Source of the DNA: Victivallales bacterium
GTDB taxonomy: Bacteria; Verrucomicrobiota; Lentisphaeria; Oligosphaerales; Oligosphaeraceae
Length of the DNA stretch: 5,787 bases
Assembly: GCA_017615955.1 (NCBI GenBank)
Contig: JAFZZD010000025.1
Span: 1 to 5,787, forward strand
Direction of reading: 5' to 3'
Shown here: positions 1 to 5,787 of the stretch, in pieces
Layout: each line of letters begins with the position of its first letter
Numbering within the stretch: position 1 is the first letter of the stretch
Translations under genes and position numbers: made by a program
Notes under the pieces: generated by a model
The model's input: the letters and a program-made list of their open reading frames with translations, nothing else
Database searches by the model: none
What the model was told of the DNA's origin: nothing

Positions 1-65
1 ATGACTGAAGCAATGGCAGTTCCCGAATGCACTTCCTAGCGGGGCGATGGTCATGGCAACATGCC

Positions 66-109
66 TTGATCCAGTCATGTGACGGCAGAAAATCTGCACA
101 TGGCATCAA
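66..109. other. Imperfect 17-bp stem-loop
   Basis: Bases 66-70 (TTGAT) pair with 105-109 (ATCAA), 74-81 (GTCATGTG) pair with 97-104 (CACATGGC, one G-T wobble), and 86-89 (CAGA) pair with 93-96 (TCTG) around an AAA loop. Bulges lie at 71-73 and 82-85 on the 5' arm. The structure sits 27 bases after the TAG at 37-39, where a 3'-end hairpin of an upstream transcript might be expected. No T-tract follows on either strand, so a standard intrinsic terminator is not supported. It could also be a regulatory or chance structure. Confidence 0.4.
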
Positions 110-206
110 AATTGCATATTAATCAGCAGACACTATTTATGTGAATTATTACCCCTTGTCGTTGAAAATACATTGCATTTTGCCTACAACGCCTAAAAAC
201 TGGAAT

Positions 207-234
207 ATTATAATTCAATAGTTTTGCATTACAA
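207..234 (-). promoter_or_regulatory. Possible leftward sigma70-type promoter
   Basis: Read on the minus strand, TTGTAA (234-229) is followed after 16 bases by TATAAT (212-207). The -10 match is perfect and the -35 matches TTGACA at four of six positions. It would drive transcription leftward, away from the three-gene cluster. No clear leftward gene is visible inside the window, and the region is AT-rich, so chance matches are likely. The same bases also give TATAAT on the plus strand (209-214), without a well-spaced -35. Confidence 0.2.
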
Positions 235-274
235 ATCCAGATGCTGATTTTGCAGTGCGAAAGTGTTGTGCCTC

Positions 275-343
275 GCCAGTTGCCGTAGCGACGGCGTCCT
301 CGCCGTCGCACCAATAGCATGCCTCTCGCCAACGACATGCAAC
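275..343 (-). repeat. Repeat unit B, minus strand, with perfect hairpin
   Basis: Read on the minus strand this unit runs GTTGCATGTCG, then TTGGTGCGACGGCGAGG, then CGCCGTCGCTACGGCAACTGG. It aligns with the plus-strand unit at 500-578, but a stretch matching TACGCTGCGCTAAGG is missing from the middle. As a result the two arms close up into a perfect 9-bp stem, GCGACGGCG (288-296) with CGCCGTCGC (301-309), around a 4-base loop. To its left, minus-strand similarity decays through about 252, which may be the remnant of another unit. Confidence 0.65.
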
Positions 344-397
344 GATAGTTGCGTGCCAGCCATCGCACCAACAGCACACATCTCGCCAATGTCGCGC
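344..397 (-). repeat. Repeat unit A, minus strand, degenerate
   Basis: This is a partial copy 57 bases from unit B. On the plus strand TCGCACCAA occurs at 306-314 and again at 363-371, followed in each case by a related stretch ending in CTCGCCAA. The GC-rich hairpin arm is disrupted here (GCGATGGCTGGC on the minus strand in place of GCGACGGCGAGG), so this copy probably no longer folds like the others. Confidence 0.5.
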
Positions 398-415
398 CCG
401 CCGCACACTGCTATC

Positions 416-499
416 GTTACACGTTCCTTGCGATTAGCACGCGTTCGTGCAACGGCGAGATACACTGCGCTAAGGCCGTCGCAACTAACGGCAACTGGC
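416..499 (+). repeat. Repeat unit C, plus strand (84 bp)
   Basis: This unit is in direct tandem with the next at a period of 84 bases. Shared blocks are GT(T/G)ACACGT, CTTGCGA, ACGGCGAG, CTGCGCTAAGGCCGTCGC and CAACTGGC. A stem can form between 449-456 (GCAACGGC) and 475-482 (GCCGTCGC) with one A-C mismatch and an 18-base loop. It contains a 6-base stretch near 485-490 that the next unit lacks. Confidence 0.65.
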
Positions 500-578
500 G
501 TGACACGTCGCTTGCGAAATGCTTGTCCTTGGTGCGACGGCGAGGGTACGCTGCGCTAAGGCCGTCGCTCCAACTGGC
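500..578 (+). repeat. Repeat unit D, plus strand (79 bp)
   Basis: This is the second direct copy. A perfect 8-bp stem can form between 534-541 (GCGACGGC) and 561-568 (GCCGTCGC) around a 19-base loop containing CTGCGCTAAG. The unit ends at CAACTGGC (571-578), which pairs with the left end of the array at 275-282. The reading frame of the downstream gene is open through this unit, but that appears accidental. Confidence 0.65.
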
Positions 579-594
579 ATGGCCATAGCCACAC

Positions 595-689
595 TCAATG
601 ATTTTTGCCAATTCGTGCTATTAAAATACCATTTTGTTAAAGATTTTGGGCGTTTTTTCAAGTATAATTTGCAGTGTTTTTCAATAGGC
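595..689 (+). promoter_or_regulatory. AT-rich leader and likely promoter region of the operon
   Basis: Composition changes sharply at about 595 from GC-rich repeat to AT-rich sequence. A perfect TATAAT lies at 663-668, about 21 bases before the chosen start codon, but no good -35 lies at 16-18 bases. A second candidate is TTGCCA (605-610) with TACCAT (627-632) at 16-base spacing. The three genes downstream have no other obvious promoter, so transcription probably starts here. The exact promoter is uncertain. Confidence 0.35.
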
Positions 690-2279
690 ATGTTCTTGAA
701 TATGAAACACGACGCCAGCAACATATCATTCCAACGCAGTTTCACGCCATGCATATGCATTGTGGACGAGGCACAATGCGCCAATTCCTCCATATTTGTA
801 AACAACACCGCCATATCCAACTTCACTGCAAGCAGTTTTCCAGTCTGCACCATCGAGACTGGCGGGCATCTGCTGCTGGACTTCGGGTGCGAGCTTGCAG
901 GAGGCATCCGCATTGTGAGCAGTCTTATGGAGCCGGCGAAAATACGCCTGCGCTTCGGGGAATCCATAGCCGAGGTCTGCGGCGAACCCAACATGGACCA
1001 TGCCATACACGACATAGTCCTGCCTTTGAACATGCTCTCCACCGTGGACTTCGGCAACACAGGCTTCCGCTTTGTCAGGCTGGACGTACTGGAAGGACAA
1101 GCCAAACTCGTAAATGTGCTGGCAGTGAGCCTGGCGCGGAAATTAAAGCAAATCGGCATCTTCAAGTGCTCGGACCAGCGTCTGAATGCAATTTTCGACA
1201 CGGCGGTCCGCACGGTGCGGCTCTGCATACAGGACTTCATTCTGGACGGAGTCAAGCGGGACCGTCTGCTCTGGGGCGGCGACCTGCACCCCTCTACTAG
1301 GGCAATCCTGCCTCTGTTCGGTTCCATCGACACGCTGGACGCCACACTGGAGCAGCTCTGCTTCAACACAGCCGAAGGCCACTTCGCGAATGACCACACC
1401 AGCTATCCGCTATGGCTCATCATGACCATTCACGAATGGTATCTGCACAGCGGAAACAAGAGCATTCTGAAAAAATACGGCAAATACATCCAGGACACCA
1501 TAAGGCAATACCTGGAAATGGTAAAATCCAACGGCAGCATAGAATTGCAGGGTTACGTTTTTCTGGACTGGCCCAGCCAGGAGGATCCAGATGGCACCAT
1601 CGCTGGCTTCTACGGGCTATTCTCACTGGCGCTTGGAGCCGCAGAAGCGCTGTTCACCGCTATGCATCTTGACACGGCAGAACTTCAGCAGGCAAGAATG
1701 CAAATCGCCATGGCCGCGCCCAAGCCTGGCGCCAACAAGTCAGCCGCAGCCATGCAGCATCTGGCGGAAATTGCCGACTGCAGCAGTGTCCTCAAGAAGA
1801 ATCTGTGCAGCGGCATAAGCACATACATGGGCGGCTACATCATCCAATGCCTGCCGCACGTTTCCTCACTGGAGATGATCAGACGCTACTGGGGCGGAAT
1901 GCTGGACATGGGCGCCACCAGCTTCTGGGAGGACTTTGACCTGAAATGGCTGAAGAACAAGCCCACACGGCTGGATGAAATGCCTGTTCCTGGACGCCCC
2001 AGCATACATGCGGACTTCGGGAGATTCTGCTACCAGGGACTGCGCCACAGCCTCTGCCACGGATGGGCCTCGGGACCAGTGCCATGGTGCCTACAAAGCA
2101 TACTGGGAGTCACGCCCCTGGAGCCAGGCTTCAAGCGCATCAGCTTCAAGCCAGACCTGTGCGGGCTGGACTATGCGGAAGGCGCAATCGCTGTACCGCA
2201 AGGCCGCATATCGGTGAAACTGCAGCAAGGAAGCAAGCCGCAGATTGATGTTCCAAATGGCATTGAAATTGAACAATGA
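690..2279 (+). CDS. Alpha-L-rhamnosidase-like six-hairpin glycosidase (GH78-related)
   Basis: This 529-residue protein resembles a GH78-related (alpha/alpha)6-barrel family common in Lentisphaerota and Bacteroidota. Recognisable landmarks in order are [13 protein letters not shown] (63-75), RFGES (88-92), DHAIHD (103-108), TGFRFVRLD (124-132), [17 protein letters not shown] (186-202), FLDW (291-294), [13 protein letters not shown] (408-420) and [17 protein letters not shown] (447-463). The beta-sandwich C-terminal rhamnosidase domain follows from about 470. Characterised GH78 enzymes read RDER at the general acid; this protein reads RDRL, and relatives I recall have HPE where it has HPS, so activity is uncertain. 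No signal peptide is visible, so it is probably cytoplasmic and would release rhamnose or a similar sugar from imported oligosaccharides. The frame is open from 519, but the earlier ATGs (519, 579) lie in or against the repeat array and give unprotein-like sequence. ATG 690 or 702 fits better, though neither has a clear ribosome binding site. Confidence 0.82.
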   Translation: MFLNMKHDASNISFQRSFTPCICIVDEAQCANSSIFVNNTAISNFTASSFPVCTIETGGHLLLDFGCELAGGIRIVSSLMEPAKIRLRFGESIAEVCGEPNMDHAIHDIVLPLNMLSTVDFGNTGFRFVRLDVLEGQAKLVNVLAVSLARKLKQIGIFKCSDQRLNAIFDTAVRTVRLCIQDFILDGVKRDRLLWGGDLHPSTRAILPLFGSIDTLDATLEQLCFNTAEGHFANDHTSYPLWLIMTIHEWYLHSGNKSILKKYGKYIQDTIRQYLEMVKSNGSIELQGYVFLDWPSQEDPDGTIAGFYGLFSLALGAAEALFTAMHLDTAELQQARMQIAMAAPKPGANKSAAAMQHLAEIADCSSVLKKNLCSGISTYMGGYIIQCLPHVSSLEMIRRYWGGMLDMGATSFWEDFDLKWLKNKPTRLDEMPVPGRPSIHADFGRFCYQGLRHSLCHGWASGPVPWCLQSILGVTPLEPGFKRISFKPDLCGLDYAEGAIAVPQGRISVKLQQGSKPQIDVPNGIEIEQ

Positions 2280-2310
2280 TTTTAAATATGAATATCCTAA
2301 CCCAAAGCGA

Positions 2311-2315
2311 AGGAG
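2311..2315 (+). promoter_or_regulatory. Ribosome binding site of the pseudopilin-like gene
   Basis: AGGAG lies 8 bases before ATG 2324. It decides the start: an earlier in-frame ATG at 2276 overlaps the previous stop as ATGA, but would add 16 residues before the normal short leader and has no comparable site. Confidence 0.8.
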
Positions 2316-2323
2316 AAATTAAC

Positions 2324-3106
2324 ATGAAACATCCAAAGTCACCACAAAACAGTTTCACCCTGATTGAACTTCTGGTGGTAATCGCGATCATCGCAATTCT
2401 GGCGGCTATGCTGCTGCCCGCATTGAGCAAGGCAAGAGAGAAGGCACGCATCGCCAGCTGCGTCAGCAACCTGAAGCAAATGGGCATCTCACGGGCATTG
2501 TACAGGGATGACTTCGAGGATATGACGCCGCCGTACGTTAGCGATGTGCCCAAAAAGAACAACAAGTGGGTCGGCACGATGCTGAAAAGCGGTTATCTCA
2601 GCACTCTTTCCATTTTAGCCTGCCCTGCCAGAATCAACGATAGCATGCGTGATGGCTTTCGCTCAGGCGAGTTTATGAGCAAGTCAATAAGCGCCTGGCA
2701 GTTTGCATATCCTGACTATGGGGTAAATGTTGAGATAAGTCTGAACAGTTACACTGGTGACGCTCCGCCAAAAGAGGCAGTGGCAATGTCCATGACGCAG
2801 ATCACATCACCGGGAAGCACATTCGACCTGGTTGAAAGTATGTATAACCCAACATCAAATCCTGATCGCGGAAGCGAGCACTGCTATTCCTTTAATAGAA
2901 GCCAAAGCTATGCCTACTTGCCCCATTCATTCCAATATGCCAATGCCCTGTATTTGGATGGACACGTCCAGACACTCGGAGGCAGTCCAGCAAATTCGGC
3001 TCTTGAACCTGCTGTCTATCGCGAAATCGTCTATTCGGGCGGCGGCATATTCAAGTCAAAGGACTTTGACAACAATCCATGGACAAAGGACGGCAAGGCA
3101 AGATAA
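2324..3106 (+). CDS. Type II secretion/type IV pilus pseudopilin-like protein
   Basis: This 260-residue protein has a short charged leader of 10 residues, then a class III prepilin signal: F11 begins FTLIELL and E15 is the conserved Glu at mature position 5. A hydrophobic helix follows to about residue 35, then the basic [19 protein letters not shown] stretch. Residue -1 is Ser10, not the usual Gly. The C-terminal half carries H201, then D212-G213-H214 in a [11 protein letters not shown] context. This resembles the H-X9-DG domain of Planctomycetota and Lentisphaerota, with ten intervening residues in place of nine. By family it should be inserted in the inner membrane by its N-terminal helix and possibly cleaved by a prepilin peptidase. 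Its specific partner is unknown. It starts 44 bases after the rhamnosidase-like gene and ends 8 bases before the DUF4838 gene, which suggests cotranscription. Such proteins occur in very many copies in these phyla, so a specific role in this locus is inference. Confidence 0.88.
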   Translation: MKHPKSPQNSFTLIELLVVIAIIAILAAMLLPALSKAREKARIASCVSNLKQMGISRALYRDDFEDMTPPYVSDVPKKNNKWVGTMLKSGYLSTLSILACPARINDSMRDGFRSGEFMSKSISAWQFAYPDYGVNVEISLNSYTGDAPPKEAVAMSMTQITSPGSTFDLVESMYNPTSNPDRGSEHCYSFNRSQSYAYLPHSFQYANALYLDGHVQTLGGSPANSALEPAVYREIVYSGGGIFKSKDFDNNPWTKDGKAR

Positions 3107-3110
3107 GGAG
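3105..3110 (+). promoter_or_regulatory. Ribosome binding site overlapping the pseudopilin stop codon
   Basis: AAGGAG begins inside the TAA stop (3104-3106) of the previous gene and ends 4 bases before ATG 3115. This arrangement suggests translational coupling and supports 3115 as the start, in preference to the in-frame ATG at 3079, which lies inside the previous gene and would put charged residues ahead of the signal peptide. Confidence 0.75.
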
Positions 3111-3114
3111 ACGT

Positions 3115-5745
3115 ATGTTTCGTAACACATTCTTTTCCTTTATAGTCGCGTTGTTGTGCACAATTTCCGCAAATATGGTGAAAGCCCAGACCATAGCCAT
3201 CGAAGCTGACAAGCCAGTCGCCCTGGACATGGGCGGCAACAGCGCAATGTCAATGCAGCTGTTCCGCCATCTGTGGTCCAAGGTGACAAATGCGCCCATT
3301 GTCAATGAGAACGCCAAACTCACCATCCACCTGGGCGAAAGCGCAGTCTCCAAGCCCTTCCAGAAGGCTGACCTCCAGCAGGAGGGCTTTGTCATAGCCT
3401 TCCCCGATGCGAAGAACATCGTGATCTGGGCCCCCTCTGAAAAAGGCATGGTCAATGGCGTGTCGGAGTTCTTCCGCCGCTACGCTGGCGTGCGCTGGCT
3501 CTTCCCCGGCAAAGAGGGGCTCCACGCCGTCATGCAGAAGAGGATTGAGATTCCAATGAAGCCCGTCTCCGAGGAGCCAAAGTTCGTGAGCCGCTTCTTC
3601 TCCTGGCCATATCCCCACGCGAAGCGCAATGACCCGGACTTCCTCCTCTGGCAGCGTTTCAACCGCCTTTCGCGGGCCATCGAATTCCACCACAATCTGA
3701 TGCGTCTTTTCGACCCGAAGAAGTACTTTGCTACCCACAGGCACTTCTTCCCGGAGAAGATGAAGATTGATGACAGCTACACGAAATGGAATCCCAAACT
3801 CAACGCCGATGGGCTGACAGAAGAGGCCATCCGCGTCATCAAGGAGAAGTTCCGCCAGGAACCCAACACCAGCAGCTTCTCACTTGGCATGAACGACTAC
3901 ACCCACTTTGAGGACTACAAGCCATCAGGCAAAAACTCAATGGGCTATCCAGACTGCTCCGACTACTACTATTCCTGGGTGAACAAGGTCATCGCGGGCG
4001 TCTCCAAGGAGTTTCCAGACAAGATGTACGGCATGCTGGCATACGTCTCCATCACAGACCCGCCCACCTTCCCGCTGGACAAGAGGGCAGTCCCATTCAT
4101 CTGCGTGGAACGCCTGAACTGGTATGACGCAAAATGCGCAGAACGGGACCAGCAGCGCACCCGCGACTGGAGCAAGAAAGCGCAGCAGCTTGGCTGGTAC
4201 GACTATGCGTATGGCAGCCAGTTCTACTACATTCCACGCATCTACAACCATCTGTTTGCGGACTACATACGCTTCGCCGCCAAGAACAATGTCATCGCCT
4301 ATTACGCCGAGGTCTATGGCACGGAACTTCCCACCGAAGGCCCCAAGACCACGCTTATGGCGCAGCTTCTCTGGAATCCAGACATGGATGTGGACGCATT
4401 CCTGGACGAGTGGTACAATCTGGCGGTCGGCGAAAAGGCGGCTCCCTTCCTGAAGCAGTATTTCGACTTCTGGGAGGAGTACATGAAGAAGTCAGGTCCC
4501 GCCAGCAACTGGTTCCAGTCCAGCAAGAAAAGCACCTACCTGGACTTCGACAACAAGACATATCTGAATGGTCTGACAACCGAAGACCTGGACCGCTGCG
4601 AGCGGCTTCTGTCCCAGATGCGGGACAACTGCAAAGACGCCACTGACGCGCAGAAGAAGCGTGGCGAGGTCTTCTACAACTGCTTCCATGACTTCATTCG
4701 CCCGCGCATTGACTTTGCGCTGGCCACATTGCGCCCACGCAAGCTCATGCGTGAGAAGCTCATCGCAACTGAGAACTTCAACAAACCTGGCAAGGAAAAG
4801 AACAAGCCCGCTCCTGACTGGCTCTTCTGGCAGCGCTTCCCTGGCGAATCAAAAGCCGTCCACGAGGCCAATGGCGGCGCAGACGGCTCGGGTGCCGTGT
4901 CCTTTGACCTTGCAGCCGGCAAGAACGCGCTCACCATGCTGGTGCATAACATCGAACCCGAAAAGGGCACATTCTACCGCATGAGCTGCAAAGTCCGCGC
5001 ACAAGACACTGGCACGGAAGGCGAAGTCTTCGTACAAATCGACTATCAGACAGACCAGAACAACGAAACGTCCTTCGGGCGCTTCTACTCCCTGCGCCAA
5101 TGCATGCCAAAGGAGCAGCGCAACGGGGAATGGCAGACGCTGGACCTGGTATTTACCACACCTGCCTGCCAATGGAAGAAGGCAAGCGTCAGCGTAGGCA
5201 CTCAGAAGGTGTCCAAAGGCAAAATCACAGTTGATTCCGTGGAGATATACCAGGAGCGCAACTACAAGGAGAAGAGCCTGCTTACCGACCGCTTCGACAA
5301 GCCGCCGGTGAACAACAATTTCGGCGACTGGCGTTTCTGGCAGCGCAATCCTGGAAAGGCAGTAATCTCCTTTGACCAGAACGCCGGCATCGCCAATTCC
5401 GGATGCATCAAGATCGACCTGACAAATGCCGCGACATCAACGCTTGTCACACGCTCTGTGCGCATGAAAGGAGCTGGAAACTACATCTTCCGCTGCAACT
5501 TCAAGGCGCAGCAACTCGCTGGCAAGAAAACGCAGCTCTTCGTCCAAGTCGGCAAGGGCAAAGGCAAGGAAAAGGTTAGGTTCAAGTCAGCAGCAGCCTC
5601 ACACGGCGCAGACTGGCAGACACTGGAAGTTTCGTTCGACCTCAAGGAAGGGGAGCCCCTCCTTATCACACTTGAGGCTGGCATTGAAAACGGCACGGCA
5701 GGCCTCCTCTGGCTCGACAACGCCGAAATTCTACAAAAGCAATAA
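3115..5745 (+). CDS. Secreted DUF4838 protein with two C-terminal carbohydrate-binding-like modules
   Basis: This 876-residue protein starts with a Sec signal peptide: FRN, a hydrophobic core to about residue 19, and likely cleavage after VKA24. There is no lipobox. Residues about 25-135 resemble the N-terminal alpha/beta domain of GH67/GH20-type glycosidases, with HLGES (72-76) and GVRWLFPG (125-132). The DUF4838 region covers about 159-460, with SLGMND (D261) and YYAEVYG (E399) as acidic candidates for an active site; the family's chemistry is not firmly established, so these are guesses. A mostly helical stretch (about 500-550) leads to two related beta-rich modules at about 554-713 and 723-874, each opening with a DW-FWQR motif (568 and 738) and containing WQTL (673 and 834). 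They resemble galactose-binding-fold CBMs. By position and family it probably acts on an extracellular or periplasmic polysaccharide. It is the last gene of the likely operon. Confidence 0.85.
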   Translation: MFRNTFFSFIVALLCTISANMVKAQTIAIEADKPVALDMGGNSAMSMQLFRHLWSKVTNAPIVNENAKLTIHLGESAVSKPFQKADLQQEGFVIAFPDAKNIVIWAPSEKGMVNGVSEFFRRYAGVRWLFPGKEGLHAVMQKRIEIPMKPVSEEPKFVSRFFSWPYPHAKRNDPDFLLWQRFNRLSRAIEFHHNLMRLFDPKKYFATHRHFFPEKMKIDDSYTKWNPKLNADGLTEEAIRVIKEKFRQEPNTSSFSLGMNDYTHFEDYKPSGKNSMGYPDCSDYYYSWVNKVIAGVSKEFPDKMYGMLAYVSITDPPTFPLDKRAVPFICVERLNWYDAKCAERDQQRTRDWSKKAQQLGWYDYAYGSQFYYIPRIYNHLFADYIRFAAKNNVIAYYAEVYGTELPTEGPKTTLMAQLLWNPDMDVDAFLDEWYNLAVGEKAAPFLKQYFDFWEEYMKKSGPASNWFQSSKKSTYLDFDNKTYLNGLTTEDLDRCERLLSQMRDNCKDATDAQKKRGEVFYNCFHDFIRPRIDFALATLRPRKLMREKLIATENFNKPGKEKNKPAPDWLFWQRFPGESKAVHEANGGADGSGAVSFDLAAGKNALTMLVHNIEPEKGTFYRMSCKVRAQDTGTEGEVFVQIDYQTDQNNETSFGRFYSLRQCMPKEQRNGEWQTLDLVFTTPACQWKKASVSVGTQKVSKGKITVDSVEIYQERNYKEKSLLTDRFDKPPVNNNFGDWRFWQRNPGKAVISFDQNAGIANSGCIKIDLTNAATSTLVTRSVRMKGAGNYIFRCNFKAQQLAGKKTQLFVQVGKGKGKEKVRFKSAAASHGADWQTLEVSFDLKEGEPLLITLEAGIENGTAGLLWLDNAEILQKQ

Positions 5746-5746
5746 T

Positions 5747-5769
5747 GTGAGCGCCGAGGCGGCGCCCAC
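5747..5769 (+). terminator. GC-rich hairpin after the last gene, possible terminator
   Basis: GCGCCG (5751-5756) pairs perfectly with CGGCGC (5760-5765) around AGG. The stem extends, after one A-C mismatch, with GTG (5747-5749) and CAC (5767-5769). It begins one base after the TAA at 5743-5745. No T-tract follows, so it may act with Rho, stabilise the 3' end, or be part of another repeat. Confidence 0.4.
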
Positions 5770-5776
5770 TCAGGTT

Positions 5777-5785
5777 GCCTTAGCG
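5777..5785 (-). repeat. Fragment of the upstream repeat in inverted orientation (tentative)
   Basis: GCCTTAGCG is the reverse complement of CGCTAAGGC, which sits in the core of both plus-strand repeat units (468-476 and 554-562). The match is only 9 bases and the window ends 2 bases later, so it may be coincidence or the edge of a second array flanking the cluster. Confidence 0.25.
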
Positions 5786-5787
5786 AA

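Larger units (their letters stand above)
1..274. other. Gene-poor left flank, AT-rich in its right half
   Basis: No convincing gene is visible here. On the plus strand the only frame open from the left edge stops at TAG 37-39; it could be the last 12 codons of an upstream gene, but that is too short to judge. On the minus strand one frame starting at ATG 106-104 stays open for 35 codons to the left edge, without a ribosome binding site or a recognisable motif. Bases 110-250 are AT-rich and look like an intergenic control region. The longer minus-strand open frames that enter from the right run through the repeat array and have no protein-like character. Confidence 0.6.
275..578. repeat. Inverted array of hairpin-bearing repeats (REP/BIME or MITE-like)
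   Basis: Four related units fill this stretch. Two lie on the minus strand (275-343 and a degenerate one at 344-397) and two on the plus strand (416-499 and 500-578), so the whole is a large imperfect inverted repeat centred near 405. The outer ends match as an imperfect terminal inverted repeat: GCCAGTTG at 275-282 against CAACTGGC at 571-578, then AGCGACGGC at 287-295 against GCCGTCGCT at 561-569. No target-site duplication or transposase is visible. Open frames run through the array on both strands but their translations are arginine-rich and repetitive, so it is read as non-coding. The layout resembles REP/BIME clusters or a non-autonomous MITE; the family is not one I can name. Confidence 0.7.

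Noticed and set aside
1..39. Plus-strand frame ending at TAG 37-39 as the tail of an upstream gene
   Set aside because: Twelve codons carry no family signal; it was kept only as context for the stem-loop.
1..106. Minus-strand frame from ATG 106 open to the left edge (35 codons, starting MPCADFLPSHDW)
   Set aside because: It has no ribosome binding site or recognisable motif, is short enough to be chance, and overlaps the stem-loop. More sequence to the left would be needed to support it.
123..465. Overlapping minus-strand open frames with arginine-rich peptides (for example LVRRRGRRRYG)
   Set aside because: They run through the repeat units, have no ribosome binding site, and their low-complexity peptides recur in the plus-strand frames of the same repeats, which points to repeat translation and not to genes.
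275..578. CRISPR array
   Set aside because: The units are imperfect, few, in both orientations and spaced without unique spacers of constant length, and no cas gene is present.
674..1300. Long plus-strand open frame of 208 codons overlapping the glycosidase gene in another frame
   Set aside because: It is a shadow frame rich in His, Arg and Cys without domain signal, while the overlapping frame carries all the conserved rhamnosidase motifs.
3129..3180. Lipoprotein signal in the DUF4838 protein because of Cys15
   Set aside because: The residues before Cys15 (ALL) do not fit a lipobox, and a standard VKA cleavage site follows at residue 24.

Overview
This window looks like a carbohydrate-use locus from a member of the Lentisphaerota (Victivallales-type) or a close PVC relative. 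The main clue is a pseudopilin-like gene of the kind found in very large families in Lentisphaerota and Planctomycetota, with an N-terminus ending in [24 protein letters not shown] and a C-terminal H-x-DGH motif. It lies between a rhamnosidase-like six-hairpin glycosidase and a large secreted DUF4838 protein, a combination common in polysaccharide-degrading Lentisphaerota. The assignment rests on recognising protein families, not on a marker gene.

Bases 1-689 hold no convincing gene. They contain an imperfect 17-bp stem-loop (66-109), an AT-rich stretch (110-250), and a repeat array (275-578). The array has four related units of about 55-84 bp: two on the minus strand on the left and two on the plus strand on the right. 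At least three units contain a GC-rich hairpin of the GCGACGGC/GCCGTCGC type, and the outer ends form an imperfect terminal inverted repeat. This resembles a REP/BIME or MITE-like element. An AT-rich leader with a TATAAT box (663-668) follows.

Three genes on the plus strand then run close together, probably as one operon. (1) 690-2279 encodes a GH78-like protein with no signal peptide and with changes in the usual general-acid motif. (2) 2324-3106 encodes a pseudopilin-like protein behind an AGGAG site. (3) 3115-5745 encodes a secreted 876-residue protein: signal peptide, GH67/GH20-type N-terminal domain, DUF4838 region and two duplicated beta-rich C-terminal modules. Its ribosome binding site overlaps the stop codon of gene 2. 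The window ends with a GC-rich hairpin and a 9-mer shared, in opposite orientation, with the upstream repeat array.

A plausible reading is that the DUF4838 protein acts on a glycan outside the cytoplasm, the rhamnosidase-like protein processes products inside, and the pseudopilin belongs to an envelope or secretion apparatus. The joint role is inferred from gene order only. I see no CRISPR array, integrase, transposase, tRNA or rRNA. The most unusual non-coding structure is the hairpin-bearing inverted repeat array.
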